The position numbers and the translations under genes were made by a program. This document shows positions 1 through 9,954 of a stretch of DNA of 64,000 nt, piece after piece. Source of the DNA: Streptomyces nigrescens. Its GTDB lineage: Bacteria > Actinomycetota > Actinomycetes > Streptomycetales > Streptomycetaceae. Location: assembly GCA_024349765.1 (NCBI GenBank), contig AP026074.1:868001-932000 (forward strand). Reading direction: 5' to 3'. Numbering within the stretch: the stretch's first letter is position 1; the number at the start of each line of letters is the position of its first letter. The notes under the pieces are model-generated. The model ran no database searches. It was not told where the DNA came from and worked only from the letters and a program-made list of their open reading frames with translations.

Positions 1-2
1 CT

Positions 3-869
3 GCGGACCGGGTCCAGTTGCCGCGTCTGATCGGCGCGGAGCGGCCGGCGATGGTCGGCATGGCGCGCCCCGTACTGCACCGGATCCTGCGGGAGACGGC
101 CGAGCGGAGTGGGGTGGTGGTGCACTACGGGATGACGGTCGCGGCGGTGGACCAGGAGCAGGAGTTGGTCCGTGTGCGGTTCTCGGACGGGACGGTCCGG
201 CAGTTCGCGCTGCTGGTGGGCGCGGATGGCATCCGCTCGTCGGTCCGGGCCCTGCTGGGCTTGGCGACCTCGCTCGACTACCACGGGCAGATGGTCTGGC
301 GGGCCCTGGTGTCGCGTCCGCCGTGGGCCACGCGTATCCATCAGTTCGCCGGCGAGGTCAACACAGCTGGACTCATCCCCATCTCGGGCAGCCAGGCGTA
401 CGTGTTCCTCACGGAGAACGGAGTAGGACACAGCGCCCTACCCGATGCCGAACTCGCCCCGCGTCTGCGGCAGCTCCTGGGGGCCTTCCCGGGGCGGGTG
501 AAGGAGATCTGCCCTCTGGTGTCCGCGTCGGAGTCGGTGGTACGCCGCCCGGTCCAGACGGCGTTGTTGGCGGGTGCCTGGAACCGCGGAAACGGCGTCG
601 TCATCGGTGACGCCGCGCATGCGCCGGCACCGCAGATGGCCAGCGGCGCGGCCCTGGCGATCGAGGACGGGCTCGTGCTGGCCCACGAACTCGCGTGTCA
701 TGAGTCGGTCGGCGCGGGGCTTGAGTCGTTCGTCAACCGGCGTGCACGGCGATGCCGCACGCTCGTTCAGACCTCGGTGGCGATCGTCGGCCTGGAGCAG
801 GCACAGCATCACCACAAGGCGTACCCGCTGGTCAACGCATGTCACCAGCAGATGGCCGAGCCCGCGTAA
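3..869 (+). CDS. FAD-dependent aromatic monooxygenase (5' end outside window)
   Basis: C-terminal three quarters of a class A flavoprotein hydroxylase, which uses NAD(P)H, FAD and O2 to hydroxylate an aromatic or similar ring. The reading frame is open to the window edge, so the N-terminal GxGxxG FAD-binding site lies upstream; the TTG at 18 is not the real start. Seen here are the DG motif (GADGIRSSVR) and the second FAD motif GDAAHAPAPQMASGAALAIED, both diagnostic of the salicylate/p-hydroxybenzoate hydroxylase fold. It is followed 89 bases later by an extradiol dioxygenase and then an AraC regulator, so a role in ring hydroxylation before ring cleavage is a reasonable inference. The substrate cannot be told from sequence. 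Confidence 0.9.
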   Translation, partial: ADRVQLPRLIGAERPAMVGMARPVLHRILRETAERSGVVVHYGMTVAAVDQEQELVRVRFSDGTVRQFALLVGADGIRSSVRALLGLATSLDYHGQMVWRALVSRPPWATRIHQFAGEVNTAGLIPISGSQAYVFLTENGVGHSALPDAELAPRLRQLLGAFPGRVKEICPLVSASESVVRRPVQTALLAGAWNRGNGVVIGDAAHAPAPQMASGAALAIEDGLVLAHELACHESVGAGLESFVNRRARRCRTLVQTSVAIVGLEQAQHHHKAYPLVNACHQQMAEPA

Positions 870-958
870 CCTCCATCCGATGCCCACCGTCGATGCCCAC
901 TGTCATCGACCGGCTGACCGAACACCTCAGCCGATCCACCCCATACGAGGAGTGACCG

Positions 959-1900
959 ATGAGCGACACAAGCTTGATCACCCACCTGCGGCATATCGAT
1001 GTCGCCATGCCGAGCTTCGCCGAACAGCGCCAGTTCTACACCGAGTTATGGGGGCTGACGGAGACCGCCGGTGACACGGGTGTCTCGTTCCTGGCGGCCG
1101 AAGGCTCCCCGGAGCAGTACGTGGTGCGGCTGCGCGAGGACCAGCAGAAGCGCACCGACCTCATCGCCTTCGGTGCCGCCCACCCCGCCGATGTCGACGC
1201 CCTGGCCGCGCAGTTGATCGCGCAGGGTGTGAAGCTGGTGCGGGAACCGAAGATGCTGGACACTCCCGGAGGCGGCTATGCGGTCCGTTTCTTCGACAAC
1301 GAGGGCCGAGTGGTGGAGGTCTCCGCCGACGTCACCCCACGCCGGCACCGCACGATCGAGGCACGGGAGTCCATACCCGTGCGGCTGTCGCATGTGCTGA
1401 TGAACTCGCCCACACCCGAAGCCACGGTGGCCTGGTACATCAAGCATCTCGGCTTCCGGCTCTCGGACACCCTGTGCATCGGCAGCCGCGGCGAGATGAT
1501 GTGGTTCCTGCGCTGCAACACCTATCACCACAGCTTCGGCATCGTCCGCGGCCCGCATGCGGCCTTCCATCACGCGTCCTTCGAGATGCGCGGGGTGGAC
1601 GAGTTCCTGCGCGGCACGGGCCGGATGCAGCGGCTGGGCATCGAGCGCCTGTGGGGTCCGGGCCGGCACCGCGCCGGTGACAACTCCTTTAGTTACTACC
1701 TCGACCGGGCGGGCAACACCGTCGAGTACACCACCGAGCTCGAAGTCGTGGACGAGGACACCTGGCATCCACACCTCTTCGACCTGACGGACCCGGCCAG
1801 CGCCGACCAGTGGGGCACGGCCAACCAGATGAACGAATACATTGCCGCCAAGTCCCACAATGACGTCGACCCCGGGCTGTTCGTCGCCCCGCCGATCTGA
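959..1900 (+). CDS. type I extradiol (VOC-fold) ring-cleavage dioxygenase
   Basis: 313 residues with two vicinal-oxygen-chelate modules, the size and layout of catechol 2,3-dioxygenase-type enzymes, which open a catecholic ring next to the diol with Fe(II) and O2. The C-terminal module carries a plausible metal triad: His145 (LSHVLMN), His205 (AAFHHASF) and Glu257 (NTVEYTTE). The first module keeps only a vestigial His12. A GAGGAG ribosome site lies just upstream of the ATG. It sits between the FAD monooxygenase and an AraC regulator in the same direction, consistent with an aromatic catabolic operon. An isomerase or lactonase of the VOC superfamily is possible but less likely, because all three ligands are present. 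Confidence 0.85.
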   Translation: MSDTSLITHLRHIDVAMPSFAEQRQFYTELWGLTETAGDTGVSFLAAEGSPEQYVVRLREDQQKRTDLIAFGAAHPADVDALAAQLIAQGVKLVREPKMLDTPGGGYAVRFFDNEGRVVEVSADVTPRRHRTIEARESIPVRLSHVLMNSPTPEATVAWYIKHLGFRLSDTLCIGSRGEMMWFLRCNTYHHSFGIVRGPHAAFHHASFEMRGVDEFLRGTGRMQRLGIERLWGPGRHRAGDNSFSYYLDRAGNTVEYTTELEVVDEDTWHPHLFDLTDPASADQWGTANQMNEYIAAKSHNDVDPGLFVAPPI

Positions 1901-1951
1901 GCGTCCTCGGACCGAGGTGGCCAACGTCCGGCCGCAAAAGGAGTTCCCACC

Positions 1952-2953
1952 ATGACGCCGCCGTCCACGGGTGAAGCTGTGACCACTCCCCTGCACACGT
2001 TCCGCATCACCAAATCTCGCAACCCGGTCGATCTGCTCAACGCTGCCACCCGGCTGTTCGGCGGCTCGATCACCACCTCTCCGCTGGACGGCCTGGCCAG
2101 CGGAGAGCACGAACTGCGCGGCGTCGCCGCCTCCGACTTCGCGGTCGGCTACTTCGCCTCGCCACTCGACGTCCGCGTCGCTTCGGCGTCCGGCCGCCGC
2201 CGCTCCTACTTCGTCAACATAGGTGTTTCCGGCGCCATCGCGGCGACCTGCGGCAGCCTGCACGCGACCCTCGACAAGGCCACCGCAGGAGTCGTCAACC
2301 CCGGAGACACTCAGGAGCTGCGCCCCGCCCGCAGCCGGACGCGTTTTCTGGGTCTGCGGATCGATGCCGCCCTCGTCGACCAGGAGTTCGCCGCGCTCAC
2401 CGGGCAACTGCCGACATCCACCGTACGCTTCGACTTCGCCCTGGACCTGGCCAAACCCAAGGGCCGGGCGGTGCGGCTGCTGGTGCATTCCCTCGTGGAG
2501 CAGCTGGACTCAGGAGACCCCTTGTTCCAGCGTGCGGAGCTGCCGCGCAGCCAGCTGCGGTGCATTGCCACCGCCCTGCTGCTGGCCCAGCCCCATACGC
2601 ATACCGGCGAGCTTCGGGACGGCCCTCAACCCAGTCACCCGCGCTCGTTACGCGCGGCTCTCTCCTTCATCGAAACGAACCTCTCGGAACGCCTCACCCT
2701 CAGCGGAATTGCCGCCGCCGCAGACTGCAGCCCACGGACCGTCAGCTCCGCATTCCGCGCCCAACTCGGACTGTCTCCCCTCACCTACGTGCGCAATCTG
2801 CGACTGGACCGGATCCGCGAGGACGTCCTCACCTCCACCGATCACGTCAGCACCATCGCGTATCGGTGGGGCGTCTCCCACCTGGGCCGCTTCGCCGCCG
2901 AGTACCGCGACCGCTTCGACGAACTGCCCTCCGAAACGGCGGCCCGCCGGTAG
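1952..2953 (+). CDS. AraC-family transcriptional regulator
   Basis: 333-residue regulator. The N-terminal 200 residues resemble the AraC-binding-like sensor domain of long AraC/XylS activators, and the last 100 residues carry the two helix-turn-helix motifs (LTLSGIAAAADCSPRTVSSAFRAQLG and the downstream segment with VSTIAYRWGVSHLGRFAAEYRDRF). The start is fixed by an AAGGAG ribosome site 8 bases before the ATG. It is codirectional with the monooxygenase and dioxygenase genes and follows the latter by 51 bases, so it probably activates this cluster in response to an aromatic compound. It runs convergently toward the ridA-like gene. Confidence 0.9.
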   Translation: MTPPSTGEAVTTPLHTFRITKSRNPVDLLNAATRLFGGSITTSPLDGLASGEHELRGVAASDFAVGYFASPLDVRVASASGRRRSYFVNIGVSGAIAATCGSLHATLDKATAGVVNPGDTQELRPARSRTRFLGLRIDAALVDQEFAALTGQLPTSTVRFDFALDLAKPKGRAVRLLVHSLVEQLDSGDPLFQRAELPRSQLRCIATALLLAQPHTHTGELRDGPQPSHPRSLRAALSFIETNLSERLTLSGIAAAADCSPRTVSSAFRAQLGLSPLTYVRNLRLDRIREDVLTSTDHVSTIAYRWGVSHLGRFAAEYRDRFDELPSETAARR

Positions 2954-3013
2954 CAAACCGCCCCTGGAACTGGTGGTGGTCAGGGTTCCGCGCCAAGGCG
3001 TGACGCCAGCCGT

Positions 3014-3420
3014 TCAGTCGAAGACCGCAGTAGCTTCGATCTCGACCAAGTGCTCGGGGATGTCCAGTGCCGCTACGCCCAGCAGCGTGGCCGGCGGGAC
3101 GGGGGTGGTTCCCAGCCTGTCGGCGGCCCGGGTGACCCCTTCCAGGAGTAGGGGCATCTTGTCGGGGGTCCAGTCGACGACGTAGACGGTCGGTTTCGCC
3201 ACGTCGTCGAAGGAGCCGCCGGCCTCGGCCAGGGCGGTGCCGATGTTGAGGTAGCACTGTTCGACCTGCGCGGCGAGGTCGCCTTCACCGACCGTGGTGC
3301 CTTCAGCGTCGCAGGCGACCTGCCCGGCGATGAAGACCAGTTTCGATCCCGAGGCGATCGACACCTGCTGGTAGACGGGGACCTCCGGCAGTCCGCTGGG
3401 TTCAACAGGGTGATGGCCAT
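3014..3420 (-). pseudogene. ridA: RidA-family protein with a one-base frameshift near the start
   Basis: RidA/YjgF/UK114 proteins are small trimeric enamine/imine deaminases; family members also include 2-aminomuconate deaminases of aromatic pathways. From 3364 downwards the frame encodes a normal RidA body (KLVFIAGQVACD, YVVDWTPDKMPLL, PPATLLGVAAL, VEIEATAV). The expected N-terminus (ATG at 3420, MAITLLNPA) is in another frame. Restoring one G near 3393 would join MAITLLNPAG to LPEVPVYQQVSIASG. Either the gene is recently broken, a shorter protein starts at GTG 3364, or the sequence has a missed base. It lies divergent from the HxlR regulator and beside the dioxygenase cluster. Confidence 0.75.
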
Positions 3421-3436
3421 GCTGCCTGCTCCTTTG

Positions 3437-3486
3437 CCGTAAGAGACGCCTTTGGTCTCTTGTGGTTACTCAGGAACCGTAAGAGA
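3437..3486. promoter_or_regulatory. candidate HxlR operator between ridA and the hxlR-type gene
   Basis: The divergent intergenic region holds a perfect inverted repeat AGAGAC-N7-GTCTCT at 3442-3460 and a direct repeat CCGTAAGAGA at 3437-3446 and 3477-3486 (40 bases apart, about four helical turns). HxlR/MarR-type winged-helix dimers bind such short palindromes in divergent promoters, so this is the natural place for autoregulation and control of ridA. The assignment is inferred from position and symmetry only. Confidence 0.45.
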
Positions 3487-3537
3487 GTGGCTTCTGACAT
3501 GGAAGAACGCACTTTTTTTCGGTGACTGGGGAACCTC

Positions 3538-3921
3538 ATGGTGACCAAGCAGTTCAAGGGATCGTCCAAGGATGAAGCGGACCTGACGCGCGCGGACTCG
3601 CTGGCGCGGGAGATCTTCTCGGATGTCGCCAACAAGTGGGCGTTCCTGATCATCGAAGCCGTGGGTGACCGCACCCTGCGCTTCACCGCGCTGCGCAACG
3701 AGATCGAGGGCATCAGCCACAAGATGCTCACCCAGAACCTGCGCATGCTGGAGCGCAACGGTCTGATCGAGCGGTGCGTGCATCCGACCGTGCCGCCACG
3801 GGTCGAGTACACCCTTACGGAGCCGGGGCGAGCCCTGCGCGCGACCGTCGCCGGAATGTGCGACTGGACCCACCAGTACCTCGGCCACATCGAGACCGCC
3901 CGCCGCCGCTTCGACGACTGA
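3538..3921 (+). CDS. HxlR-family winged-helix transcriptional regulator
   Basis: 127 residues, the usual size for HxlR/DUF24 regulators. The typical core is visible: LAREIFSDVANKWAFLIIEAV, then LRFTALRNEIEGISHKMLTQNLRMLERNGLI, then VPPRVEYTLTEPG, the wing. These dimeric regulators often respond to quinones, formaldehyde or other electrophiles and usually control a divergent gene. Here the divergent partner is the ridA-like gene, with a candidate operator between them, so the regulator probably senses an aromatic intermediate or stress signal of the neighbouring pathway. Confidence 0.92.
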   Translation: MVTKQFKGSSKDEADLTRADSLAREIFSDVANKWAFLIIEAVGDRTLRFTALRNEIEGISHKMLTQNLRMLERNGLIERCVHPTVPPRVEYTLTEPGRALRATVAGMCDWTHQYLGHIETARRRFDD

Positions 3922-3990
3922 GGACGACGGCGCACGACTGCGGACGACTGCGGGTGACGATCGGAGGGGCCCGCGATTCAGAGGAGCCAA

Positions 3991-4911
3991 CTAGGGTCCG
4001 TCTTCAAACGGATCTTGCCCAGATCAGGAACGATGTGAGGGTGACCGCTGCTTCGTAGGAGGTGGCGGTCTTCTCGTATCTGGTGGCGATGCCGCGGAAT
4101 CCCTTGAGCTGGTTGAAGCAGCGCTCGATCACGTTGCGTTGCCGGTAAGTGTCCCGGTCGAACCCTGGCGGTCGGCCGCCGTGGCAACCGCGCCTGACCC
4201 GGTGCCGTCGCTGGTCGGTCTTCTCTGGGATGGTGTGCGCGATGCCGCGTTTCCGCAGGTAGGTGCGGAAGCCGCGGGAGCTGTAGGCCTTGTCTGCGAT
4301 GACCTGGTCGGGCCTGCAGCGTGGTCGGCCCAGCCCGGTGCGGGGAACGCGGATGCGTTCGAGTAGCGGGCGTGCGCAGATGCTGTCGTGACGTTGGCCG
4401 GGCGTGAGCAGGATCGCGAGCGGGCGGCCCTTGCCGTCGCATGCGAGGTGGATTTTGGTGGTCAGTCCGCCTCGGGATCAGCCGAGGGCGTGATCGTCCG
4501 GTTCGTCCGGCTGGTGCTGCCCCCTTTTCGGCCGGTGGCAGCGGCGTGCTGGTGGGCGCGGACGATGGTGGAGTCGATCTGGACGAGCCAGTCGATGTCG
4601 CCGGCCGCGTCCGCGTGAGCCTGGATCGTCTGCAGGGCTCGGGTGAACACGCCGTCGAGGGCGTAGCGGCGGAAGCGGGTGTAGACGGTCTGCCATGATC
4701 CGTAGCGTTCTGGCAGGTCGCGCCAGGAGACACCGGTCCGGATCTTGTAGACCATACCGTTGATGACCTGCCGGTCCTCCACGCGAGGCCGCCCCGTGGC
4801 GGCCCGCGGTATCAGCGGAGCGAGTAACTCCCACTCCCGATCGGTGAGTTCATGACGACGTATCACCCCGCCATGATCCAACACCCGATGATCTTTGAAG
4901 ACGGACCCTAG
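3991..4911. mobile_element. IS5-family insertion sequence (full length, probably dead)
   Basis: The element is bounded by an 18-base perfect inverted repeat CTAGGGTCCGTCTTCAAA (3991-4008 and 4894-4911). The outer CTAG may be the target duplication; it is itself palindromic, so the exact tip is uncertain. It contains a two-frame DDE transposase on the minus strand. A partial copy of the same family, with the same terminal sequence, lies at 55.25-55.69 kb. Confidence 0.85.
4004..4884 (-). pseudogene. IS5-family transposase, two frames, nonsense mutation in the second
   Basis: OrfA (4884 down to 4462) begins MLDHGGVIRRHELTDREWELLAPLIP and carries the first catalytic Asp in VQIDSTIVRAHQH. The second half lies in the -1 frame (GGLTTKIHLACDGKGRP ... 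ADKAYSSRGFR ... RQRNVIERCFNQLKGFRG ... LTSFLIWARSV, stop at 4004-4006). A frameshift-prone A4G5 run (plus-strand 4520-4528) lies in the overlap, as expected for -1 frameshifting in this IS group. In this copy the -1 frame meets TGA at plus-strand 4478-4480 where relatives have CGA (ALG-R-SRGG), so a full transposase should not be made. Confidence 0.75.
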
Positions 4912-5148
4912 TGCGATGCAGCCGGTTGACCAGCAGGCGGGAGTCCGGACTCACCTGCACGATCCGCCCAAGCAACACTTCGCCTTCCTCCTCGTCACGG
5001 ACCAGCCGGGTCGCGGCGGTGATCTCCAGTGACTTTGGCCGGCAGAGCACCGAGCAGCCGTCAGCGGTCCTCATCGTGCGGACCTTCGGGCTGCAGCTCC
5101 GGGTCGAAGCGTGGTTCGGCCCCCAGTGGCACAAGGGCCCGATGGACA

Positions 5149-5176
5149 GGAGGCCGACCGGTCAGGGTCGGCCTCC
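5149..5176 (-). terminator. hairpin terminator downstream of the ACT-domain gene
   Basis: A perfect 11-base stem (GGAGGCCGACC / GGTCGGCCTCC) with a 6-base loop lies 31 bases beyond the stop codon of the minus-strand ACT gene. There is no long T tract, which is normal for Streptomyces terminators. Confidence 0.7.
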
Positions 5177-5206
5177 GGCCCGTTCTGATGGTGTCCGTAC
5201 TCTGAC

Positions 5207-5635
5207 TCATCCGGCGGCCGGGCGACCAGGCCCGGCGTGCGACTCCCGAGCGAGGTCTTCGAGCAGCTTGACCGCCAAGGCGGCGCTGTCATGCGGGACG
5301 AACAAGTGGTCGTGGTAGAAGCCGGCCACGACATTGCAGCTGAGCCCCGCACGGGTCAGTACCTCGGAGATGGCAGCGGTCAAACCGACGGCTTCCAGGG
5401 ATGAATGCACCCGCAGCGTGATCCAGCCGGCCACGTACTCGTATTCCAGTCCCAGCCTGTCGGCTTCCTCCTTGCGCAGGACGAGCGTGAGCCCCTCTTC
5501 CTCCGCGACCGTTACGACCGGGGCCACTTCTGCGGGTATCGCCGGGCCGGGGATCGAGACGAACACGTACTCACCAGGGTGAAGTTCCGGGCGCATGCCG
5601 CTGAGCAGCGCTGACAGATGGGTTTCTCCAGCCAA
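5207..5635 (-). CDS. ACT-domain protein
   Basis: About 142 residues. The sequence has the paired ACT-like halves of the two-domain small-molecule-binding proteins found in many actinobacteria: an N-terminal part around PGEYVFVSIPG and VVTVAEEEGLTLVLRKEEAD, and a C-terminal ACT part with WITLRVHSSLEAVGLTAAISEVLTRAGLSCNVVAGFYHDHLFVP. Such proteins bind amino acids or similar ligands; no enzyme domain is attached. The TTG at 5635 is preferred because AGAAGGAG lies 7 bases upstream; ATG codons at 5653 and 5689 would place the ribosome site inside the gene. It follows a small membrane protein gene in the same direction, and a strong hairpin follows its stop. Confidence 0.8.
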   Translation of the reverse strand: MAGETHLSALLSGMRPELHPGEYVFVSIPGPAIPAEVAPVVTVAEEEGLTLVLRKEEADRLGLEYEYVAGWITLRVHSSLEAVGLTAAISEVLTRAGLSCNVVAGFYHDHLFVPHDSAALAVKLLEDLARESHAGPGRPAAG

Positions 5636-5685
5636 CTTCCTACTCCTTCTCATGAAATGGGGGTGAGGGGAGCCGAGGGGTGAGA

Positions 5686-5928
5686 TCACCCCCGGCTCCT
5701 GAAAACGGGCACCAGGGCGGCTGCAGACACGGCTGCCCAGACTCCCTCAAGGAGGAGGAAGCCCCAGGAGTGCTGGTCCAGGGCAACGATCGCGAGTATC
5801 GAGGAACCGGCCAGGTTGAGCGCGAGATAGGTGGTGGAGCCTGGGCTTAGCCGTCCTGCCTGCGCAGCGAGGAAGGACGAGAGGACGAACAGAGAGCCAC
5901 AAAGCTCAGCAAGATTTTGAAGGGACAT
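5686..5928 (-). CDS. small membrane protein, CBU_0592-like
   Basis: About 80 residues with three predicted membrane helices: around LAELCGSLFVLSSFLAAQAG, YLALNLAGSSILAIVAL and SWGFLLLEGVWAAVSAAALVPV. The order (two short helices around a Y-x-x-x-N-x-x-G motif) matches small CBU_0592-type membrane proteins of unknown function. The frame stays open upstream to 6198, and that extension also contains a hydrophobic stretch, but the ATG at 5928 gives the normal family length. It lies just upstream of the ACT-domain gene and is probably cotranscribed with it. Confidence 0.6.
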   Translation of the reverse strand: MSLQNLAELCGSLFVLSSFLAAQAGRLSPGSTTYLALNLAGSSILAIVALDQHSWGFLLLEGVWAAVSAAALVPVFRSRG

Positions 5929-6775
5929 CGTTGTGATGCGCGCCGTCTTTGCTCGGCCGGGTACGGCAGCGCTCTCGTCCGGGGCTGGCGCAGAACGCGC
6001 CGCCGCAGGCGACGCTAGCACGAACTCCATGCCCAGGCCCATGGGCGTCACCTTGGCTTGCCGATCCGAGCGCTTACCACGCCCGACCAGCCGGAAACCC
6101 TCTGCGATCAGAGCCCAGACCAGTCCGGCAGCCAGGAACCCTGAGCGGTGGGGGACTTCACGGGTGCGTACGTGTTCAGATGCAGGTCTTCTTCGCACAA
6201 CGGACCCGGCGCCTGCCCGTCAACCTGCATCGCGCCCCCTGCCATGAACAGGCGCCTGTCCCAACAACCTTCCTACCGCAGCATTCACCTGCCACCGGCA
6301 TGTCGCCCCGGACGCCTTGTTCGATCACAACCGTCCTCGTGATCGATAGAGATACGGCTTCTGAGAGGTGGCTCAGATGTCGACTGGTACACCCGAACCA
6401 ACCAGCAGCGCATCAGCCTCCACCCCCACGAAGTCACTGCTTCCACGGTCCCCGCACATCACCGCTGGCACGTCAGCTCCGGCATCGCCCACCCCGCACA
6501 CGACGGCACACTCTGGTGCCGCATCCCCCACACCCCAGCCAGCCGCGTCACCAACCTCACCGATCAGCACAGCCAGGCCCTGGGCGAGGGGGGCGCGCAG
6601 GGCCGAGGCGGTGTAGTCGCGTTCGGTGGTGCCCAGTCTGCTCATGGCGTGGGCGGTGGAGGGGATGACGGTCTGCCGTGGTGGTCACGGTGAGCATCCT
6701 TGGGATGCGGCCCTGCGCGGCTGAGGCGGATAGCCCGCAGGCTGGGGTATCCGCGCCGTTTCGGCGGCGGCTGTG
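5929..6775. other. stretch without an intact gene; two abutting gene remnants
   Basis: No complete gene is visible. From about 6341 to 6580 a plus-strand frame without ATG, GTG or TTG start (WYTRTNQQRISLHPHEVTA ... HRWHVSSGIAHPAHDG ... RIPHTPASRVTNLTDQH) has strongly GC-rich third positions and looks like the body of a truncated gene. From about 6690 to 6580 a minus-strand frame (AMSRLGTTERDYTASALRAP) looks like the start of another. The two meet near 6580, suggesting a deletion junction. I do not recognise either protein. The 5929-6330 part contains only the upstream extension of the CBU_0592-like frame. Confidence 0.4.
6726..6754 (-). terminator. possible terminator of the aldo/keto reductase gene
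   Basis: Nested inverted repeats GCGGATA ... TATCCGC with an inner AGCC-CGCA-GGCT lie 22 bases beyond the stop of the minus-strand aldo/keto reductase gene. A hairpin at this place is consistent with termination. Confidence 0.45.
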
Positions 6776-7627
6776 TCAGGCATCGACGCGGCGCTTGGCG
6801 AGCCAGTCGACCATTTCGGGGTCGTGGTGGTCGAAGAAGAGGGAGCTGCCGGTGTCGAGGGTGGCGATGGCTGCCATCTGCTCGTCGGTGAGCTGGAAAT
6901 CGAAGATGTCGATGTTCTGGGCCATGCGTTCGGCTCGGACGGTCTTGGGGATGGCGACGACGCCGCGCTGGGTCAGCCAGCGCAGGACGACCTGGGCGAC
7001 GGACTTGCCGTGTTCCTTGCCGATCTGGGCCAGGAGGGGGTGGGTGAACAGGTCGTTCTTGCCCTCGGCGAAGCCGCCCCAGGATTGGTGTTGGACGCCC
7101 CGCTCGCGCATCAGCTCCTGGTAGTCGGTGCGCTGGAAGAAGGGATGGGTCTCGATCTGGTTGACCTGTGGGGTGATCTCGTTGTTGAGGATCAGGTCGA
7201 TCAGCCGGTCGGGGTAGAAGTTGGCGACGCCGATCGCCTTCGTCAGGCCCTCGTGGTTGAGGGCTTCCATGGCGCGCCACTGGCCGTAGACATCGCCGAA
7301 GGGCTGGTGCATCAGGTACAGGTCCAGATAGTCCAGGCCCAGCTTGTTCAGGGACGTGGTGAAGGCGCGCTTGGTGTTGTCCTCGGCGGGGGCGTCCTGG
7401 ACCCACAACTTGGTGGTGACGAACAGCTCCTCGCGCGGGATGCTGCTGGACTTGATGGCCCGGCCGACGGCTTCTTCGTTGCCGTAAGCGGCGGCGGTGT
7501 CCAGCAGGCGGTAGCCGGCGGCCAGGGCCTGGCAGACGGCGCGCTCGGTGTCCTCGGCGGGAATCCGGTAGACGCCGAAGCCGAGGAGCGGCATCTCGAC
7601 GCCGTTGTTGAGGGTGACGGTCTGCAT
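6776..7627 (-). CDS. aldo/keto reductase (AKR5-like)
   Basis: 283 residues, complete. It is an NADPH-dependent carbonyl reductase of the 2,5-diketo-gluconate reductase type. The catalytic tetrad is visible: Asp43 and Tyr48 ([15 protein letters not shown]), Lys73 (FVTTKLW) and His107 (YLMHQP), with the nucleotide-binding segment [21 protein letters not shown] near the C-terminus. It is the last of three oxidoreductase genes in the same direction (aldo/keto reductase at 8759-9736, zinc alcohol dehydrogenase at 7666-8694, then this one), all divergent from an MmyB-type regulator at 9955. The set is common in Streptomyces as a carbonyl-stress or general redox block. Confidence 0.93.
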   Translation of the reverse strand: MQTVTLNNGVEMPLLGFGVYRIPAEDTERAVCQALAAGYRLLDTAAAYGNEEAVGRAIKSSSIPREELFVTTKLWVQDAPAEDNTKRAFTTSLNKLGLDYLDLYLMHQPFGDVYGQWRAMEALNHEGLTKAIGVANFYPDRLIDLILNNEITPQVNQIETHPFFQRTDYQELMRERGVQHQSWGGFAEGKNDLFTHPLLAQIGKEHGKSVAQVVLRWLTQRGVVAIPKTVRAERMAQNIDIFDFQLTDEQMAAIATLDTGSSLFFDHHDPEMVDWLAKRRVDA

Positions 7628-7665
7628 GGGCGGGATGTCCTTCGCTTAACGGGTGGGAACGGGTG

Positions 7666-8694
7666 TCAGGGACGGATGAGGGCCTTGAGAACCTGGCGGT
7701 TGGCCATCGCCCGGTAGGCGTCCGGAGCCTGGTCGAGGGTGAAGGTGCGATCGAAGACGCGGCCGGGGGTGATGGTGCCGTCCAGGACGTCGGGCAGCAG
7801 CTGCTCGATGTAGGCGCGGGCGGGGCTGGCGCCGCCGGTCAGGGTGATGTTGCGCATGAACTCGGCCGCGCCGATCGGGCCCTGCTCGTACTGCGGGGCG
7901 CCCAGGCGGCTGATGCTGCCGCCGTCCAGGACCGCGCCGAGCGCGGTGTCGAGGGCCTGGCGGGTGCCGACGGCCTCGATGACCTTGTCCACGCCGCCGG
8001 TCAGCTCGCGGATACGGGCGGTGCCCTCCTTGCCGCGTTCGGCGACCACGTCGGTGGCGCCGAACGCGCGGCCCAGGCCGGTGCGGGCTTGGTGGCGGCC
8101 GGCGAGCACGATCCGCTCGGCGCCCAGCCGCTTGGCGGCGATCACCGCGCACAGGCCGACCGCGCCGTCCCCGACGACCAGCACCGCATCGCCGTGGGTG
8201 ACGCCGACGCTGACGGCGCCGTGGTGGCCGGTGGTCATCACGTCCGACAGAGCCAGCAGCGACGGCAGCAGCGCGGAGTCGGCGGCCACCGGCAGCTTGA
8301 CCAGGGTGCCGTCCGCATGCGGGACGCGGACGGCTTCACCCTGCCCGCCGTCCACGCCGTCGAAGCCGTACCGGCCGCCGTTACGGCACGAGATGTGCAG
8401 GCCCTTGGCACAGTAGTCGCAGGTGTTGTCGCTGTAGGTGAACGGGGCGACGACCAGGTCACCGGTCTTCAGGCCGATCACGTCCGCACCGGTCTCCTCG
8501 ACGACGCCGAGGAACTCATGTCCCATGGGGCGGCCGGTTTCGGTGGCGGGCATGGACGCGTAGGGCCATAGGTCGCTGCCGCACACGCACGCGGCCAGCG
8601 TGCGCACCACCGCGTCGGTCACCTGGACGATCTTCGGGTCGGGCCGGTCCTCGACGCGGACCTCGCCGGCTCCGTACATCACTGCTGCACGCAT
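7666..8694 (-). CDS. zinc-dependent alcohol dehydrogenase
   Basis: 342 residues of the medium-chain dehydrogenase superfamily, oxidising an alcohol with NAD(P)+. Catalytic zinc ligands are Cys38 (VCGSD) and the His59-Glu60 pair (GHEF). The structural zinc site reads Asp89-x2-Cys92-x2-Cys95-x7-Cys103, so the first of the usual four Cys is Asp. The Rossmann motif is VVGDGAVGLCAVIAAKRLGA. It lies between two aldo/keto reductases, 38 bases upstream of the downstream one, and is probably part of one transcription unit regulated by the divergent XRE/MmyB gene. Confidence 0.92.
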   Translation of the reverse strand: MRAAVMYGAGEVRVEDRPDPKIVQVTDAVVRTLAACVCGSDLWPYASMPATETGRPMGHEFLGVVEETGADVIGLKTGDLVVAPFTYSDNTCDYCAKGLHISCRNGGRYGFDGVDGGQGEAVRVPHADGTLVKLPVAADSALLPSLLALSDVMTTGHHGAVSVGVTHGDAVLVVGDGAVGLCAVIAAKRLGAERIVLAGRHQARTGLGRAFGATDVVAERGKEGTARIRELTGGVDKVIEAVGTRQALDTALGAVLDGGSISRLGAPQYEQGPIGAAEFMRNITLTGGASPARAYIEQLLPDVLDGTITPGRVFDRTFTLDQAPDAYRAMANRQVLKALIRP

Positions 8695-8696
8695 GA

Positions 8697-9952
<1,256 letters not shown>

Positions 9953-9954
9953 TC

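Noticed and set aside
1046-2488. Long minus-strand frame opposite the dioxygenase and AraC genes
   Set aside because: Antisense shadow; the plus strand carries intact motifs, ribosome sites and proper lengths.
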